From CAZLQR01 sp964404095 (GTDB lineage Bacteria; Patescibacteriota; Microgenomatia; UBA1406; GWC2-37-13): a stretch of 54,751 bases of DNA. The stretch covers positions 1-54,751 of the forward strand of contig CAYOIN010000002.1 of the NCBI GenBank assembly GCA_964404095.1, read 5' to 3'. The notes below the pieces were generated by a model. The model had not been told where the DNA came from and made no database searches. It saw nothing but the letters and a program-made list of their open reading frames with translations. A program made the translations under genes and the position numbers. The number at the start of each line of letters is the position of its first letter. The first letter of the stretch is position 1. Shown here in pieces: positions 17,038-25,995 of this stretch.

Positions 17038-17682
17038 CTAAAGGGATAGACTAATATAACTAAACTCCTCGGGAAAGTTCGGCACCTTACCAGACCCACG
17101 GAATGAACAGAACCGCTGTGAATCACACTGCGTGCAGAATGGAAACCAATCGATCTGAGGTTGTACTAACCCTTCGCTGGTAAGCTGAGATATATTTTCA
17201 CGAATCAGGTTCATTGGGTAACAACAAGCTCCGATTGCAGGACCAAGTGCAACTCGCAGATCGGACAGCTCTGAACCCGAGGTCGTAAACTGCTTGATCA
17301 TCTTTTTGGCTAACTGAAGGTTCGTGCCTACTCGACCGTTATGGCTGATGCCGATTTTGTTCGTTCGAACATCAGCATAGAGTATCGGCATACAGTCAGC
17401 AGTAACCACGGTCAGGACAGTTCCTGAACAACCGGTGATGAGACCGTCACATGCGGTCATACAAGAGGAGTCTGTTTGCTCGTCTACCACAACTATGGCG
17501 TCTGAGTGATACTGATCCGGATCAACAATACTCTTGATTGAGATATTATTTCTACTGAAATATTGTTTTATCTGTCGCAGGTCTCGTCCATCACCGGTCA
17601 TTCGTGTGCCGAACCCATGGGTAATGGCTTGTGGTAGAAGGGTCGACTGAAATACCTGCAGAGAACGATTAAATACCAGCAT
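17038..17682 (-). CDS. pgeF: PgeF/YfiH-family multicopper-oxidase-like protein
   Basis: 214 residues. Family of laccase-domain proteins (PgeF, YfiH) reported to correct L-Ser misincorporation in the peptidoglycan stem or to act as purine nucleoside phosphorylase (FAMIN-like). Recognised by THGFGTRMTGDG, VTADCMPILYADV and GPAIGACCYPM. The usual HAGWRGT metal-site motif reads SHNGRVGT: the His is kept, but Trp is lost. Its place between a MurE-like ligase and murC fits the stem-peptide proofreading role. Start at ATG 17682 limits the overlap with the upstream ligase to 14 bases. Confidence 0.85.
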   Translation of the reverse strand: MLVFNRSLQVFQSTLLPQAITHGFGTRMTGDGRDLRQIKQYFSRNNISIKSIVDPDQYHSDAIVVVDEQTDSSCMTACDGLITGCSGTVLTVVTADCMPILYADVRTNKIGISHNGRVGTNLQLAKKMIKQFTTSGSELSDLRVALGPAIGACCYPMNLIRENISQLTSEGLVQPQIDWFPFCTQCDSQRFCSFRGSGKVPNFPEEFSYISLSL

Positions 17683-18892
17683 GAGTAACTGCGTTCTGCA
17701 CTGCCTGAAACTCATCCCATGGCTCTTCTCTTCCTTTTCTATTCAAGCTCTTTTCGTGTGCTTTTCCGGTGCAGACAATGATGTCATTTTTCTTTGCGAG
17801 CTTCACTGCTGAGTTGATTGCATCTTGGCGATTTGGCTTCATCAAAAGTGTCCCGTCCTGTTTCCGTTGTTCCGAGTCCGACATTCCGGAGGAGATCTCC
17901 TCGGAAATGTGCTGAATCGACTCGGTGCGGTAATCTTCTTCTGTAATAATCGAGATATCGGCATATTTCTCGGATGCCGCTCCCATAAGCGGTCGCTTGG
18001 ATCGATCTCTCAACCCTGCTGACCCGAATACATGAATCAACCTACCCTTTCGTTTCTTTGCTTGCTGAGAAAGTGTGGAAAGAATATTAAGTAGCGAGTT
18101 GGGTGTGTGCGCAAAGTCGATGACAACTCGAAATGCCTTGTCGTACACTATCTCGTTTCTCCCCGGTGGCGTAGAGAACTGTTTGAGCGTCTCAAGAATA
18201 ACATCCTCGCCTATCCCCAGCTCGGAACAGACTCCATAGGCTGCAAGAAAGTTGTAGTTATTGTAATCGGGGATGTCGAGCTTGAGCTGCTTGCGCAGGT
18301 CAATGTGATAATCAGCCGGGTTGTCGAGCGCATACGTCTTCACCTGCGCACCACCGGTCAGGCTGTGCAAAAGGTCATACGACTGGTCGTCCCTGTTGAG
18401 GAGTACCAACGAAGATTGTTGTGCGAGCATCGCTTTTGCGCGAACATAGTTGCGATAAGTTCTGTGGTAGTCAAGATGTTCGTGCGTAACATTTGTGATC
18501 ACGCTCACCGCATAATGAACACCAAAGTTACGGTTCTGATCAAGACCGTGGGATGTCGTCTCGAGCACAAAGTACTCATCGCCGTGAGCGACGGCCTTCG
18601 CCATGAAGTCCTGCAGAAGAAACGGATCAGGTGTTGTAACGTGAAGACCGGTTTCGTACTCCGTATCCCCTACCTTCGCATAGACCGTTGAAAGCATCGA
18701 GACCTTTTTTCCCGCTGTTTTGAGGATCTGATAGATCGCGTGTGTTGTTGTGGTCTTTCCATCGGTTCCGGTTACTCCGATAACCTTCAGCTTCGTACTC
18801 GGAAATCCAAAGTAGACATTTGCTATAACCGCACGGAGAAGATGGTAGAGATTAATCAGTGGTTGAATATGTCGTTTAAACGATTCGATCAT
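17669..18892 (-). CDS. MurE-like Mur ligase lacking the N-terminal UDP-binding domain
   Basis: 407 residues against about 490 for MurE. It begins almost directly at the ATP-binding domain: VIGVTGTDGKTTTTHAIYQ at about residue 37, then HVTTPDP, ETTSHGLDQNR and NVTHEHLDYHRTYRNYVRAKAML, which is the MurE pattern. The N-terminal domain holding the uridine end of the substrate is replaced by about 35 residues with an amphipathic/hydrophobic helix. The DNPR motif that reads the third amino acid appears as EDYR followed by TES, keeping only the Arg. Probably UDP-MurNAc-tripeptide synthetase, but the third residue cannot be predicted. Located 3 bases after ftsI. Confidence 0.8.
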   Translation of the reverse strand: MIESFKRHIQPLINLYHLLRAVIANVYFGFPSTKLKVIGVTGTDGKTTTTHAIYQILKTAGKKVSMLSTVYAKVGDTEYETGLHVTTPDPFLLQDFMAKAVAHGDEYFVLETTSHGLDQNRNFGVHYAVSVITNVTHEHLDYHRTYRNYVRAKAMLAQQSSLVLLNRDDQSYDLLHSLTGGAQVKTYALDNPADYHIDLRKQLKLDIPDYNNYNFLAAYGVCSELGIGEDVILETLKQFSTPPGRNEIVYDKAFRVVIDFAHTPNSLLNILSTLSQQAKKRKGRLIHVFGSAGLRDRSKRPLMGAASEKYADISIITEEDYRTESIQHISEEISSGMSDSEQRKQDGTLLMKPNRQDAINSAVKLAKKNDIIVCTGKAHEKSLNRKGREEPWDEFQAVQNAVTHAGI

Positions 18893-18895
18893 AGA

Positions 18896-20548
18896 TTACT
18901 GGGTTGGAGGAATATTGTAATAGTATAGCAACTCCTTCGCGATCTCGAAAAAGAGTGGAGCGGCCGTCTCTGATCCATAGATCGATGATTTTGGCTCTTT
19001 AAGCACAACGAGTGCAATAAACTGTGGTGAATCTGCAGGAGCGAACCCAATGAATGAAGCATTGGTTTTTGAGGTATCGTACTTTCCCCCCATCGCGATC
19101 TGTGCCGTTCCGGTCTTACCTCCAATGCGGTATCCTTCCGGAACCGCCCACTTATACTCACCGTGCTCTACGGTTGAAACAAGCATTTTCTTAACCTTCG
19201 TTGATGTGTCCGCACTAAAAATTCTTTGATCGATCTTCGGTTCGATTACCGATCGCTGCGAACCGGTGATAACCTCCTTGACCACGTGTGGTCTCAGCAG
19301 ATATCCTCCGTTAATGACCGAGGAAAATGCGCGAACCATCTGAAGCGGCGTGACAACGATACCCTGACCAAAGGTGACGGTTGCGTAGTCGATATCTGCC
19401 CAGACATCGCGAAGATAGCCAGCACTTTCGCCCTGAAGATCAATGCCGGTAAGACTGCCGAATCCGAGTTTACTCACATACGTAAGCACCTTCTCTTTCC
19501 CAAGCTTTGATCCGATATAGACCATGCCGACATTTGATGACTTCTCGAGGATTCTGGTCATGGTAATCTTCCCTTCATACTTATTGTTCCAGGTTCGAAT
19601 TTCGTACCCATTGATTGTGATTGGTCCTTCCTCGTTGAAGGTTGAGTCAGGCTTGATTACCTTTTCCTCAATACCGGCTGCGGTGATGAGCGGCTTGAAG
19701 GTCGAGCCGGGTTCGTAGAGAGATGAGATCGACTGATTGTTGAATGAGGTGGCTTCCCACTGAGAGTAGGTGTTGGGATCAAAGTCTGGGATACACGAAA
19801 GTGCAAGGATCTCGAGCGTGTTCGGGTTTGCAACGACCACACATCCCTGAGCTGCTTGGTAGCGCTCAACACCACTCTTCAGCTTCGTCTTTACGATGTT
19901 TTGTACCGTCTTATCTATGGTCAACACCAGGTCCTCTCCGTTCTCCGAATCGATTCTCTCCTGGTCGCCAACAAGAATCGGGCGTCCCACCGGGTCACGT
20001 TCGCTTTTTACGAAACCGAGGAGTCCTTGCAGATCTTGATCATAGTAACCTTCTACACCGCCGTATCCAACCGGTTCACCCTTACTCCCCTTACCAACAA
20101 AGCCGACAAGATGCGCTGAGAGCGAGGCTTCGGGATAGAACCTCTGCGTCTGTTCTTCGAACCCAATCCCCACGATTTTTCTCCGCTCGATCGCCCGCTT
20201 CTGTTGTTGGGAGATTCCGTCGGCTATTTTTAACCAGTCGAGTCGGGTATTAATCTTTGCCTCAATACTCGCCTCCTCTGTCTGCAGTTCTTGAGCGAGT
20301 TGCTCAACAACAAGTTCGAGATCCTTCACACGCTTTGGCTCAAGATAGAGCAGGTAGGTTTTTTTATTGAGTGCTAGAATTTCTCTGTTTCGATCGTAGA
20401 TTAAGCCTCTGCTCGGTGTGATTTTTTTGTACTTCAGATAGCTTTGTGCGGATGACCCTACCGACAGCACCTGTATGAGGAATAACTTTACTAGGATCGC
20501 TATAAAAATGCACAGAAAAAAGAGAAAAACAATTCGAATCTTGGGCAT
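18896..20548 (-). CDS. ftsI: Septal transpeptidase FtsI/PBP2 (class B PBP)
   Basis: 550 residues. One N-terminal membrane helix (IRIVFLFFLCIFIAILVKLF), a dimerisation domain beginning TPSRGLIYDRNREILA, and a transpeptidase domain with SxxK (EPGSTFKPLI), SxN (KSSNVGM) and KTG (IGGKTGTAQIA). Cross-links septal peptidoglycan with FtsW. The open frame continues 30 codons upstream, but ATG 20548 gives the natural membrane start and lies 1 base after the FtsL-like gene. No PASTA repeats at the C terminus. Confidence 0.94.
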   Translation of the reverse strand: MPKIRIVFLFFLCIFIAILVKLFLIQVLSVGSSAQSYLKYKKITPSRGLIYDRNREILALNKKTYLLYLEPKRVKDLELVVEQLAQELQTEEASIEAKINTRLDWLKIADGISQQQKRAIERRKIVGIGFEEQTQRFYPEASLSAHLVGFVGKGSKGEPVGYGGVEGYYDQDLQGLLGFVKSERDPVGRPILVGDQERIDSENGEDLVLTIDKTVQNIVKTKLKSGVERYQAAQGCVVVANPNTLEILALSCIPDFDPNTYSQWEATSFNNQSISSLYEPGSTFKPLITAAGIEEKVIKPDSTFNEEGPITINGYEIRTWNNKYEGKITMTRILEKSSNVGMVYIGSKLGKEKVLTYVSKLGFGSLTGIDLQGESAGYLRDVWADIDYATVTFGQGIVVTPLQMVRAFSSVINGGYLLRPHVVKEVITGSQRSVIEPKIDQRIFSADTSTKVKKMLVSTVEHGEYKWAVPEGYRIGGKTGTAQIAMGGKYDTSKTNASFIGFAPADSPQFIALVVLKEPKSSIYGSETAAPLFFEIAKELLYYYNIPPTQ

Positions 20549-20549
20549 A

Positions 20550-20828
20550 TTAGTTGCGTCGTGCAACCTCGATGCTCTGGAGATAACGAGGCTGTGCCTG
20601 CTTGGTAAACGCAAGTTCCGCAGCCCGAGAAGCTGCATACTGGAGTGAGTTCATGTTGTACATCGACTCTTCAAGTTCACTGTTTTGTAGATTCAGGGCA
20701 TGCGCTTTCTGCTCGAATGATTGAATATTCTGGCTTTGTTGCATACTCATAACAAACGCGAAAATATTAGCAGTGAGTAGTGCAAAAAACAAGACGATGG
20801 TGGCATTTCGTACAACTGAGATTTTCAT
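20550..20828 (-). CDS. FtsL/DivIC-like small membrane coiled-coil protein
   Basis: 92 residues. Short cytoplasmic start, one membrane helix (ATIVLFFALLTANIFAFVM), then a heptad-like segment with many Gln, Leu and Asn (QSFEQKAHALNLQNSELEES) expected to form a coiled coil. Sequence similarity to FtsL is not decisive, but size, topology and the exact position between rsmH and ftsI are those of ftsL. It would bridge FtsQ and the FtsW/FtsI synthase. Confidence 0.75.
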   Translation of the reverse strand: MKISVVRNATIVLFFALLTANIFAFVMSMQQSQNIQSFEQKAHALNLQNSELEESMYNMNSLQYAASRAAELAFTKQAQPRYLQSIEVARRN

Positions 20829-20829
20829 A

Positions 20830-21675
20830 CTATTTCTTTACAATAACCCTGACAATAGCCGATCGCTCAAACGATCGAGCATTCCTTTTCCGTACTTTCC
20901 AATCTTTTGAAATCGATTCGTGATGCATGCGAATCATCTGCTTCACAGTTCGATCCTCAAGAGACTGAAAGGTAATGATCACTAACACACCTCCTGATCT
21001 GAGGATGGTTAACGATCCTTCGAACCCTTTTTTAAGGTTCTCCAGTTCGTTATTAATTACCATTCGGAGAGCTTGGAAGATTCGGCTATACACATGATTG
21101 TCTGGCAACTGCGTGACCGAGTCGATCGCTGTTTTGAGATCGTGCACAGTGCGAAACGGTGTTCGAACCCTGTACTGAACAACCGCATGAGCAATCTTTT
21201 GTGAGAGTGGCTCCTCACTATATCTCGCAAAAATTTGATAAAGCTCATCTTCTGATGCCTGTGAAAGAATCTCCGCAGCGGTTCCCTGCGACTCTGGTGA
21301 TAGTCTCATATCGAGGGGTTCGGTATCATTCTTATACGAAAGGCCTTTCCCACCTGCAGCTAATTGTCGGTATGAAATACCGAGGTCAAGGAGCACTCCG
21401 TCCACGTTGCTATACGCTTCCTGTTGTGCGATGCGTGCGATATCTGCGAAGTTTCCTTGAATAAGTCGCGCATTGGTGGACTGACCGATTGTCTGTTGGG
21501 CTATCTTGACCTGATCAGGATCATACTCAAGCCCAAGAACCGTTCCTCCAAGCTCTCGAATTTTGTTAAAGTGCCCGAGCTGACCTGCGGTTCCGTCGAT
21601 AAATCTCTTCCCCGTCTTTACATCCAGCGCGTCGAGTACCTCATGCTCCATCACCGGTGTATGCTTCGTATTCAT
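20830..21675 (-). CDS. rsmH: 16S rRNA m4C1402 methyltransferase
   Basis: 281 residues. SAM-dependent methyltransferase modifying C1402 in the P-site of 16S rRNA, classically the second gene of the dcw cluster. Starts MNTKHTPVMEHEVLDAL. The SAM motif reads FIDGTAGQLGHFNKI, with DGVLLDLGISYRQL and, near the end, VLVIITFQSLEDRTVKQ. The open frame extends upstream into mraZ; ATG 21675 gives the family start and a 7-base gap. Confidence 0.94.
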   Translation of the reverse strand: MNTKHTPVMEHEVLDALDVKTGKRFIDGTAGQLGHFNKIRELGGTVLGLEYDPDQVKIAQQTIGQSTNARLIQGNFADIARIAQQEAYSNVDGVLLDLGISYRQLAAGGKGLSYKNDTEPLDMRLSPESQGTAAEILSQASEDELYQIFARYSEEPLSQKIAHAVVQYRVRTPFRTVHDLKTAIDSVTQLPDNHVYSRIFQALRMVINNELENLKKGFEGSLTILRSGGVLVIITFQSLEDRTVKQMIRMHHESISKDWKVRKRNARSFERSAIVRVIVKK

Positions 21676-21682
21676 TCGTTCG

Positions 21683-22072
21683 TTATCCTCGTAATGCTCG
21701 TGATCTCCACGCCTCTTCATCCCAAATCTCAAAGTGATCTCCAACACCAATAATCGCTACTTTCTTTTCTAGACCGGCAAACTCAAGCAAATTCTTTGGA
21801 ATCACAAATCTCCCCTGTTCGTCGATGTCGATGCTGCAGGCTGATGAAAACACAAATCGTCGCTTATCCAGTTGCTCTTGCTCGAGTAACGACACCTGCA
21901 ACAGGCCCTGAGCTCGTGTTTCCCAGTCCTGCTTATCAAAACCGGCGAGACAATTATCAAAGCCTTTTGTTACAATGAAACTGTTTCCTTTTAAAAGTTC
22001 TCTGATTTTTTTTGGTAAGACGACACGGCCAAGTCCGGTGAACGAAACTTGGAATTCACCAATAAAAACCAT
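21683..22072 (-). CDS. mraZ: Transcriptional regulator MraZ
   Basis: 129 residues, two AbrB-like SpoVT/MraZ repeats: GLGRVVLPKKIRELL near residue 15 and DEQGRFVIPKNLLEFA near residue 85. MraZ proteins form ring oligomers that bind arrays of short repeats in front of their own operon and repress the dcw cluster. First gene of the cluster here, with such an array overlapping its promoter and start (22067-22106). Divergent from murJ. Confidence 0.95.
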   Translation of the reverse strand: MVFIGEFQVSFTGLGRVVLPKKIRELLKGNSFIVTKGFDNCLAGFDKQDWETRAQGLLQVSLLEQEQLDKRRFVFSSACSIDIDEQGRFVIPKNLLEFAGLEKKVAIIGVGDHFEIWDEEAWRSRALRG

Positions 22073-22106
22073 ATATAACCATTTTGAGCCATTTCGTGCT
22101 CATTGT
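22067..22106 (-). promoter_or_regulatory. Candidate MraZ operator: four 10-bp-period repeats
   Basis: Read on the minus strand, four consecutive 10-mers are ACAATGAGCA, CGAAATGGCT, CAAAATGGTT and ATATATGGTT. Three share ATGG in the same phase, the fourth has ATGA. The last unit includes the mraZ start codon, and the array covers the -10 region. Known MraZ boxes are also short repeats with a helical-turn period (TGGGN in enterobacteria, AAAGTG in mycoplasmas). The sequence AAATGG would be a variant. Confidence 0.6.
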
Positions 22107-22109
22107 CAA
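22081..22109 (-). promoter_or_regulatory. Promoter of mraZ and the dcw run
   Basis: Minus strand: perfect TTGACA (22109-22104), 17 bases, CAAAAT (22086-22081), then 8 bases to the mraZ ATG. The -10 is embedded in the repeat array, so bound MraZ would block it. Confidence 0.6.
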
Positions 22110-22117
22110 GCGTATTT

Positions 22118-23749
22118 ATGATGAATCGGCTGTTCACAGGAACCAAAAACCTCTTTTTTAGTAAACAGAAAACAATCATCACCTCTACCCTGATCGTCGC
22201 CGCGACGATCGTACTCTCTCGCGTCTTTGGTTTTATGAGATATCGCGTTCTGGCGGGCTATTTTGGAAAGGAAGAGTTGGATATCTTCTTTGCCTCGTTC
22301 CGAATTCCGGACATTGTGTTCGAACTCCTCATCACCGGTGCGCTGACCACCTCCTTTGTCCCGATTTTTATTAAATATCAGAAAAACAAAGAAGAGCTTG
22401 ACCAGAACATCTCATCCATCATCAACATCACAACGACGATTCTGTTTCTCCTGATAGTTATTGTGTTTTTTGCCTCGGACTGGATCATACCGGCGATTAC
22501 ACCCGGATTTACCGGTGAGAAGATTCGGAGTATTGTGTTCTACTCGAAAATTCTTCTTATCGGACAGCTGCCGTTCTTGGTGCTCAGCAATATCCTGACC
22601 GGACTTGGTCAGGCAAACAAAACATTCATCATTTCGTCTCTTGCGCCGGTCATCTACAACATCGTCATCATCCTCATAACGATCGTATTCTCTGGTCAGC
22701 ATCAGCTCCTTGCGCCGATTCTCGGAGTGGTGGTAGGATCAAGCGCGATGTTTTTTATGCAGACACCACTGTTCTTTGCATCGACATTCAGCTACAAGCC
22801 GATCCTCAAAATAACCAAGGGCTTGAAAGAGTTTTATCGATTGGTCCTTCCCCGACTCGTCACGGTACTTGTCGCGCAGATCGATGCCACAATCGACCTC
22901 ACCCTTACAACGCTCCTTGCACCAGGGTCATACGCCGTATTCTACCTCGCCCAGCAGATTCAACTGCTCCCGGTTTCGATTATTGGGATTTCTTTTGGAC
23001 AGGCTTCACTTCCGTATCTCAGTGAGGTGTACCATGAAAAGCGCCATGAGGAGTTCCGGAAGATTATTACCGAATCGATTCTGAGCGTGTTGTTTCTTAC
23101 GCTTCCGATTGCCAGTTTCTTCATCTTTGCTCGAACACCGTTAGTCCGACTGCTCCTCGGTGGCGAGAAGTTCGACTGGATCGCTACGGTGCAGACCGCA
23201 TATACCGTATCGTACTTCGCACTGGCGATTCCAGCTCACTCGATCTACTACTTTATAACGCGCTGCTTCTATGCATTTCTCGACAGCAAAACGCCATTTT
23301 ATTCAAGTGTTTTTTCGATCGTTCTCAATGTGGTCCTCAGCCTTGTATTCATCTTCGGACTCCATCTGCCGGTGTGGTCGCTAGCAATCGCCTTTGTTAT
23401 ATCGATGGTTACCAATGTATCTATTCTGCTCTACAAGCTCGGCAAGAGGATCGAGGGCTTTGAGAATCATATTTTGTTTGTAGAGCTCTCAAAAATGCTC
23501 TTGGTAACATTCCTCTCGTCGTTTTTTGCATACTGGTTGATGAAGATTTTGGACGGATTGGTGCTCGACACCACTCGCACCATCAACGTCTTTACGCTTT
23601 TGGTAATCGTTGGTGGAAGCTTCATCACGATGTACTTCTTTCTCGCCTGGACATTCGGTATCCGAGAGTCATCGATGATCGTTAATCTCTTGGATAAAGC
23701 GAAGCATTATAAGAAACGCGTTGTTGAAATTTACACCGATGTAGAATAA
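22118..23749 (+). CDS. murJ: Lipid II flippase MurJ
   Basis: 543 residues, MATE/MOP-superfamily membrane protein with about 14 helices that moves lipid II across the membrane. N-terminal ATIVLSRVFGFMRYRVLAGYFG and FRIPDIVFELLITGALTTSFVPIF are typical MurJ; arginines in helices 1-2 line the cavity. ATG 22118 is chosen; ATG 22121 follows directly. Divergent from mraZ with 45 bases between starts, so the repeat array there may control both directions. Stop and next start overlap as TAATG. Confidence 0.93.
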   Translation: MMNRLFTGTKNLFFSKQKTIITSTLIVAATIVLSRVFGFMRYRVLAGYFGKEELDIFFASFRIPDIVFELLITGALTTSFVPIFIKYQKNKEELDQNISSIINITTTILFLLIVIVFFASDWIIPAITPGFTGEKIRSIVFYSKILLIGQLPFLVLSNILTGLGQANKTFIISSLAPVIYNIVIILITIVFSGQHQLLAPILGVVVGSSAMFFMQTPLFFASTFSYKPILKITKGLKEFYRLVLPRLVTVLVAQIDATIDLTLTTLLAPGSYAVFYLAQQIQLLPVSIIGISFGQASLPYLSEVYHEKRHEEFRKIITESILSVLFLTLPIASFFIFARTPLVRLLLGGEKFDWIATVQTAYTVSYFALAIPAHSIYYFITRCFYAFLDSKTPFYSSVFSIVLNVVLSLVFIFGLHLPVWSLAIAFVISMVTNVSILLYKLGKRIEGFENHILFVELSKMLLVTFLSSFFAYWLMKILDGLVLDTTRTINVFTLLVIVGGSFITMYFFLAWTFGIRESSMIVNLLDKAKHYKKRVVEIYTDVE

Positions 23750-25008
23750 TGTCGAACGAGACGAATCAAATAAAAGCAATCAAGGCGATCCAGAAAAAAC
23801 TCCTTGGGAAAAAACTAACCTATGGAGAGATCTATACCCTTATGGATGAGATCGCACATGAGCGACTGAGCGAAGTGCTCACCGCCTACTTTGTCGCATC
23901 ATCATTTAAGGAGGGCTTCTCTCCAGACGAACTGTACTACCTCACAAAAGCAATGGTTGAGACCGGAACAAAACTCGAGTTTGATGGGATTGTTGCGGAC
24001 AAACACTCTACCGGCGGCATCGCTGGCACGCGCACATCCATGATTATCGTACCCATCATCGCAGCGGCTGGATTCAAAATCCCGAAGACATCATCACGCG
24101 CAATCACCTCCCCTGCAGGAACTGCGGATGTGATGGAGGTGCTCGCACCGGTCACCATTACACCCCATCGACTCAAACAGATCGTTGATAAGGTTGGCGG
24201 ATGCGTTGCCTGGGGTGGAAAACTGGGTATTGCGCCCGCAGATGATGTGATTATCGATGTAGAGGAAGAGCTGTCCTTTGAGTCATTTGACAAGATTATC
24301 GTATCGATCATGGCGAAGAAGATCGCGGTTGGGGCGAATCATCTCGTCCTCGATATTCCGGTGGGGAGAACAATGAAGATTAGACATATCGAGGATGCGG
24401 AGAAGGTCGCAAACAAATTTAAGGCTCTTGGGAGACGGTTCAATATGGAGGTCTCGATCGATATTAACGAGTCGCTGCAACCGTTTGGCAACGGGGTTGG
24501 ACCGGTCCTCGAAGCGCGAGATGTGATGTACATCCTCGAGCAGCAGAAAGATCGACCGCTCGAACTCGAAGCGAAAGCCCTCCGTCTCGCCGGACGGCTC
24601 CTGAACCTCTGCTACAAAACCCAAAAATCAGATAAGAATGGGGAGGAGGAAGCCCGTCTCCTTCTTCAGTCCGGTAAGGCGCTCGAGAAGTTCCGTGAGA
24701 TTGTCAAAGAACAAGGTGGGAATCATCACGTGACCTCACATACATTAAAACTCACCTCACACAAACACGAAGTACCTGCGGGAAAGAAAGGGAAGATCAA
24801 GCACATTCAAAACTACAATCTCAATACCATCGCACGTATTCTCGGTGCTCCTGCAGATCAACATGCCGGAATTTACATGCATAAGAAGGTCGATGAGATG
24901 GTTGAAAAAGATGAGGTAGTGATGTCGTTCTACGCGAAAGATGCACACAAACTCAAGGAAGCCATGGTAACATTAGAGTCGTTCCCTATCTATGAAATCG
25001 AAAAATAA
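23749..25008 (+). CDS. deoA: AMP phosphorylase (DeoA family), short form
   Basis: 419 residues of the pyrimidine/nucleoside phosphorylase fold. Phosphate-binding KHSTGGIAGTR, and the segment TSSRAITSPAGTADVMEVLA, which characterises archaeal and CPR AMP phosphorylase rather than thymidine phosphorylase. The C-terminal HAGIYMHKKVDEMVEKDE is also shared. The archaeal enzymes have an extra N-terminal domain of about 80 residues that is missing. AMP phosphorylase releases ribose 1,5-bisphosphate from AMP for the RuBisCO nucleotide-salvage route; the other two enzymes of that route are not in this window. Start overlaps the murJ stop by 1 base. Confidence 0.85.
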   Translation: MSNETNQIKAIKAIQKKLLGKKLTYGEIYTLMDEIAHERLSEVLTAYFVASSFKEGFSPDELYYLTKAMVETGTKLEFDGIVADKHSTGGIAGTRTSMIIVPIIAAAGFKIPKTSSRAITSPAGTADVMEVLAPVTITPHRLKQIVDKVGGCVAWGGKLGIAPADDVIIDVEEELSFESFDKIIVSIMAKKIAVGANHLVLDIPVGRTMKIRHIEDAEKVANKFKALGRRFNMEVSIDINESLQPFGNGVGPVLEARDVMYILEQQKDRPLELEAKALRLAGRLLNLCYKTQKSDKNGEEEARLLLQSGKALEKFREIVKEQGGNHHVTSHTLKLTSHKHEVPAGKKGKIKHIQNYNLNTIARILGAPADQHAGIYMHKKVDEMVEKDEVVMSFYAKDAHKLKEAMVTLESFPIYEIEK

Positions 25009-25963
25009 GCGAGTGCTCATAACCGGTATCTTAGCGCTCTCGATGCTCCTCGGGGGAGGCTACTACTATGAAGGAACGCTCCCGGTCGATAAGAGCGATA
25101 CACAGTCACGAACCTTCGTTATTCCACGAGGCGCCGGTCTCAATGCGATCGCACGGGATCTTGAACGCGAGGGATTTATTCGAAATAAAATTGTCTTTAT
25201 CGCGCTCGTGAAGCAGCTTGGGATTGAAAAAAACATTCAAGCAGGTGACTATCATCTACAGAAATCACTTCCCACTGCAGAGATAGCAAAGCGCCTCACA
25301 AAAGGTAGTCTTGATCGATGGTTTACGGTAATCGAAGGACTTCGAAAAGAAGAGATTGCGGAGCTTGTCGCCCAGGATCTCGACATCTCGGCCAGTGAGT
25401 TTCTTTCCGAAGCGCAGGAAGGATATCTCTTTCCAGATACCTACCTCATCCCACAGAAAGCATCTGCTGCTACCGTCATCTCAATCATGAGAAATAATCT
25501 CGAAACAAAACTAACACCGGAGATGAAGGCAAAAGCACTCAAAAATGGCCTCAGCGAAAAACAGGTGCTTACGCTCGCTTCGCTCGTTGAGAAGGAGGCT
25601 CTATTCGATGAAGATCGTGGCGAAATCGCAAACATTATGTTACGAAGAATTGAGGAGGGACACAAGCTCCAGATTGATGCAACGGTCCAGTATGCACTTG
25701 GCTATCAGCCGTCTGAGAAGCGCTGGTGGAAAAAAGCAATTACCTTTGACGATCTTGAGGTTGATTCGCCGTACAACACCTATCAACATTATGGCATTCC
25801 ACCGGGACCCATCTGTAGTCCTGGAAAGGCATCGATAGATGCCGTTATCAATGCGACATCCGATACTCCCTACCTCTTCTACATCCACGATCTCAATGGT
25901 CACGCGCACTACGCGAGAAACTCAATTGAGCATCAGCGAAACATCGATAAATACCTCAGATAA
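24992..25963 (+). CDS. mltG: Endolytic murein transglycosylase MltG
   Basis: 323 residues. YceG-like lytic transglycosylase that cuts nascent glycan strands and sets their length. One N-terminal membrane helix (RVLITGILALSMLLGGGYYY), a LysM-like region around IPRGAGLNAIARDLEREG, and the catalytic region ASLVEKEALFDEDRGEIAN (general-acid Glu) followed by HKLQIDATVQYALG. Overlaps the AMP phosphorylase end by 17 bases. Convergent with ftsK. Confidence 0.93.
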   Translation: MKSKNKRVLITGILALSMLLGGGYYYEGTLPVDKSDTQSRTFVIPRGAGLNAIARDLEREGFIRNKIVFIALVKQLGIEKNIQAGDYHLQKSLPTAEIAKRLTKGSLDRWFTVIEGLRKEEIAELVAQDLDISASEFLSEAQEGYLFPDTYLIPQKASAATVISIMRNNLETKLTPEMKAKALKNGLSEKQVLTLASLVEKEALFDEDRGEIANIMLRRIEEGHKLQIDATVQYALGYQPSEKRWWKKAITFDDLEVDSPYNTYQHYGIPPGPICSPGKASIDAVINATSDTPYLFYIHDLNGHAHYARNSIEHQRNIDKYLR

Positions 25964-25995
25964 AGTGTCTCCTTTTCCTCGATACGAAGTATCTG

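Noticed and set aside
25981..25993. Hairpin GATACGAAGTATC between mltG and ftsK as a terminator
   Set aside because: Stem of only 5 bp and no T-run on either side.
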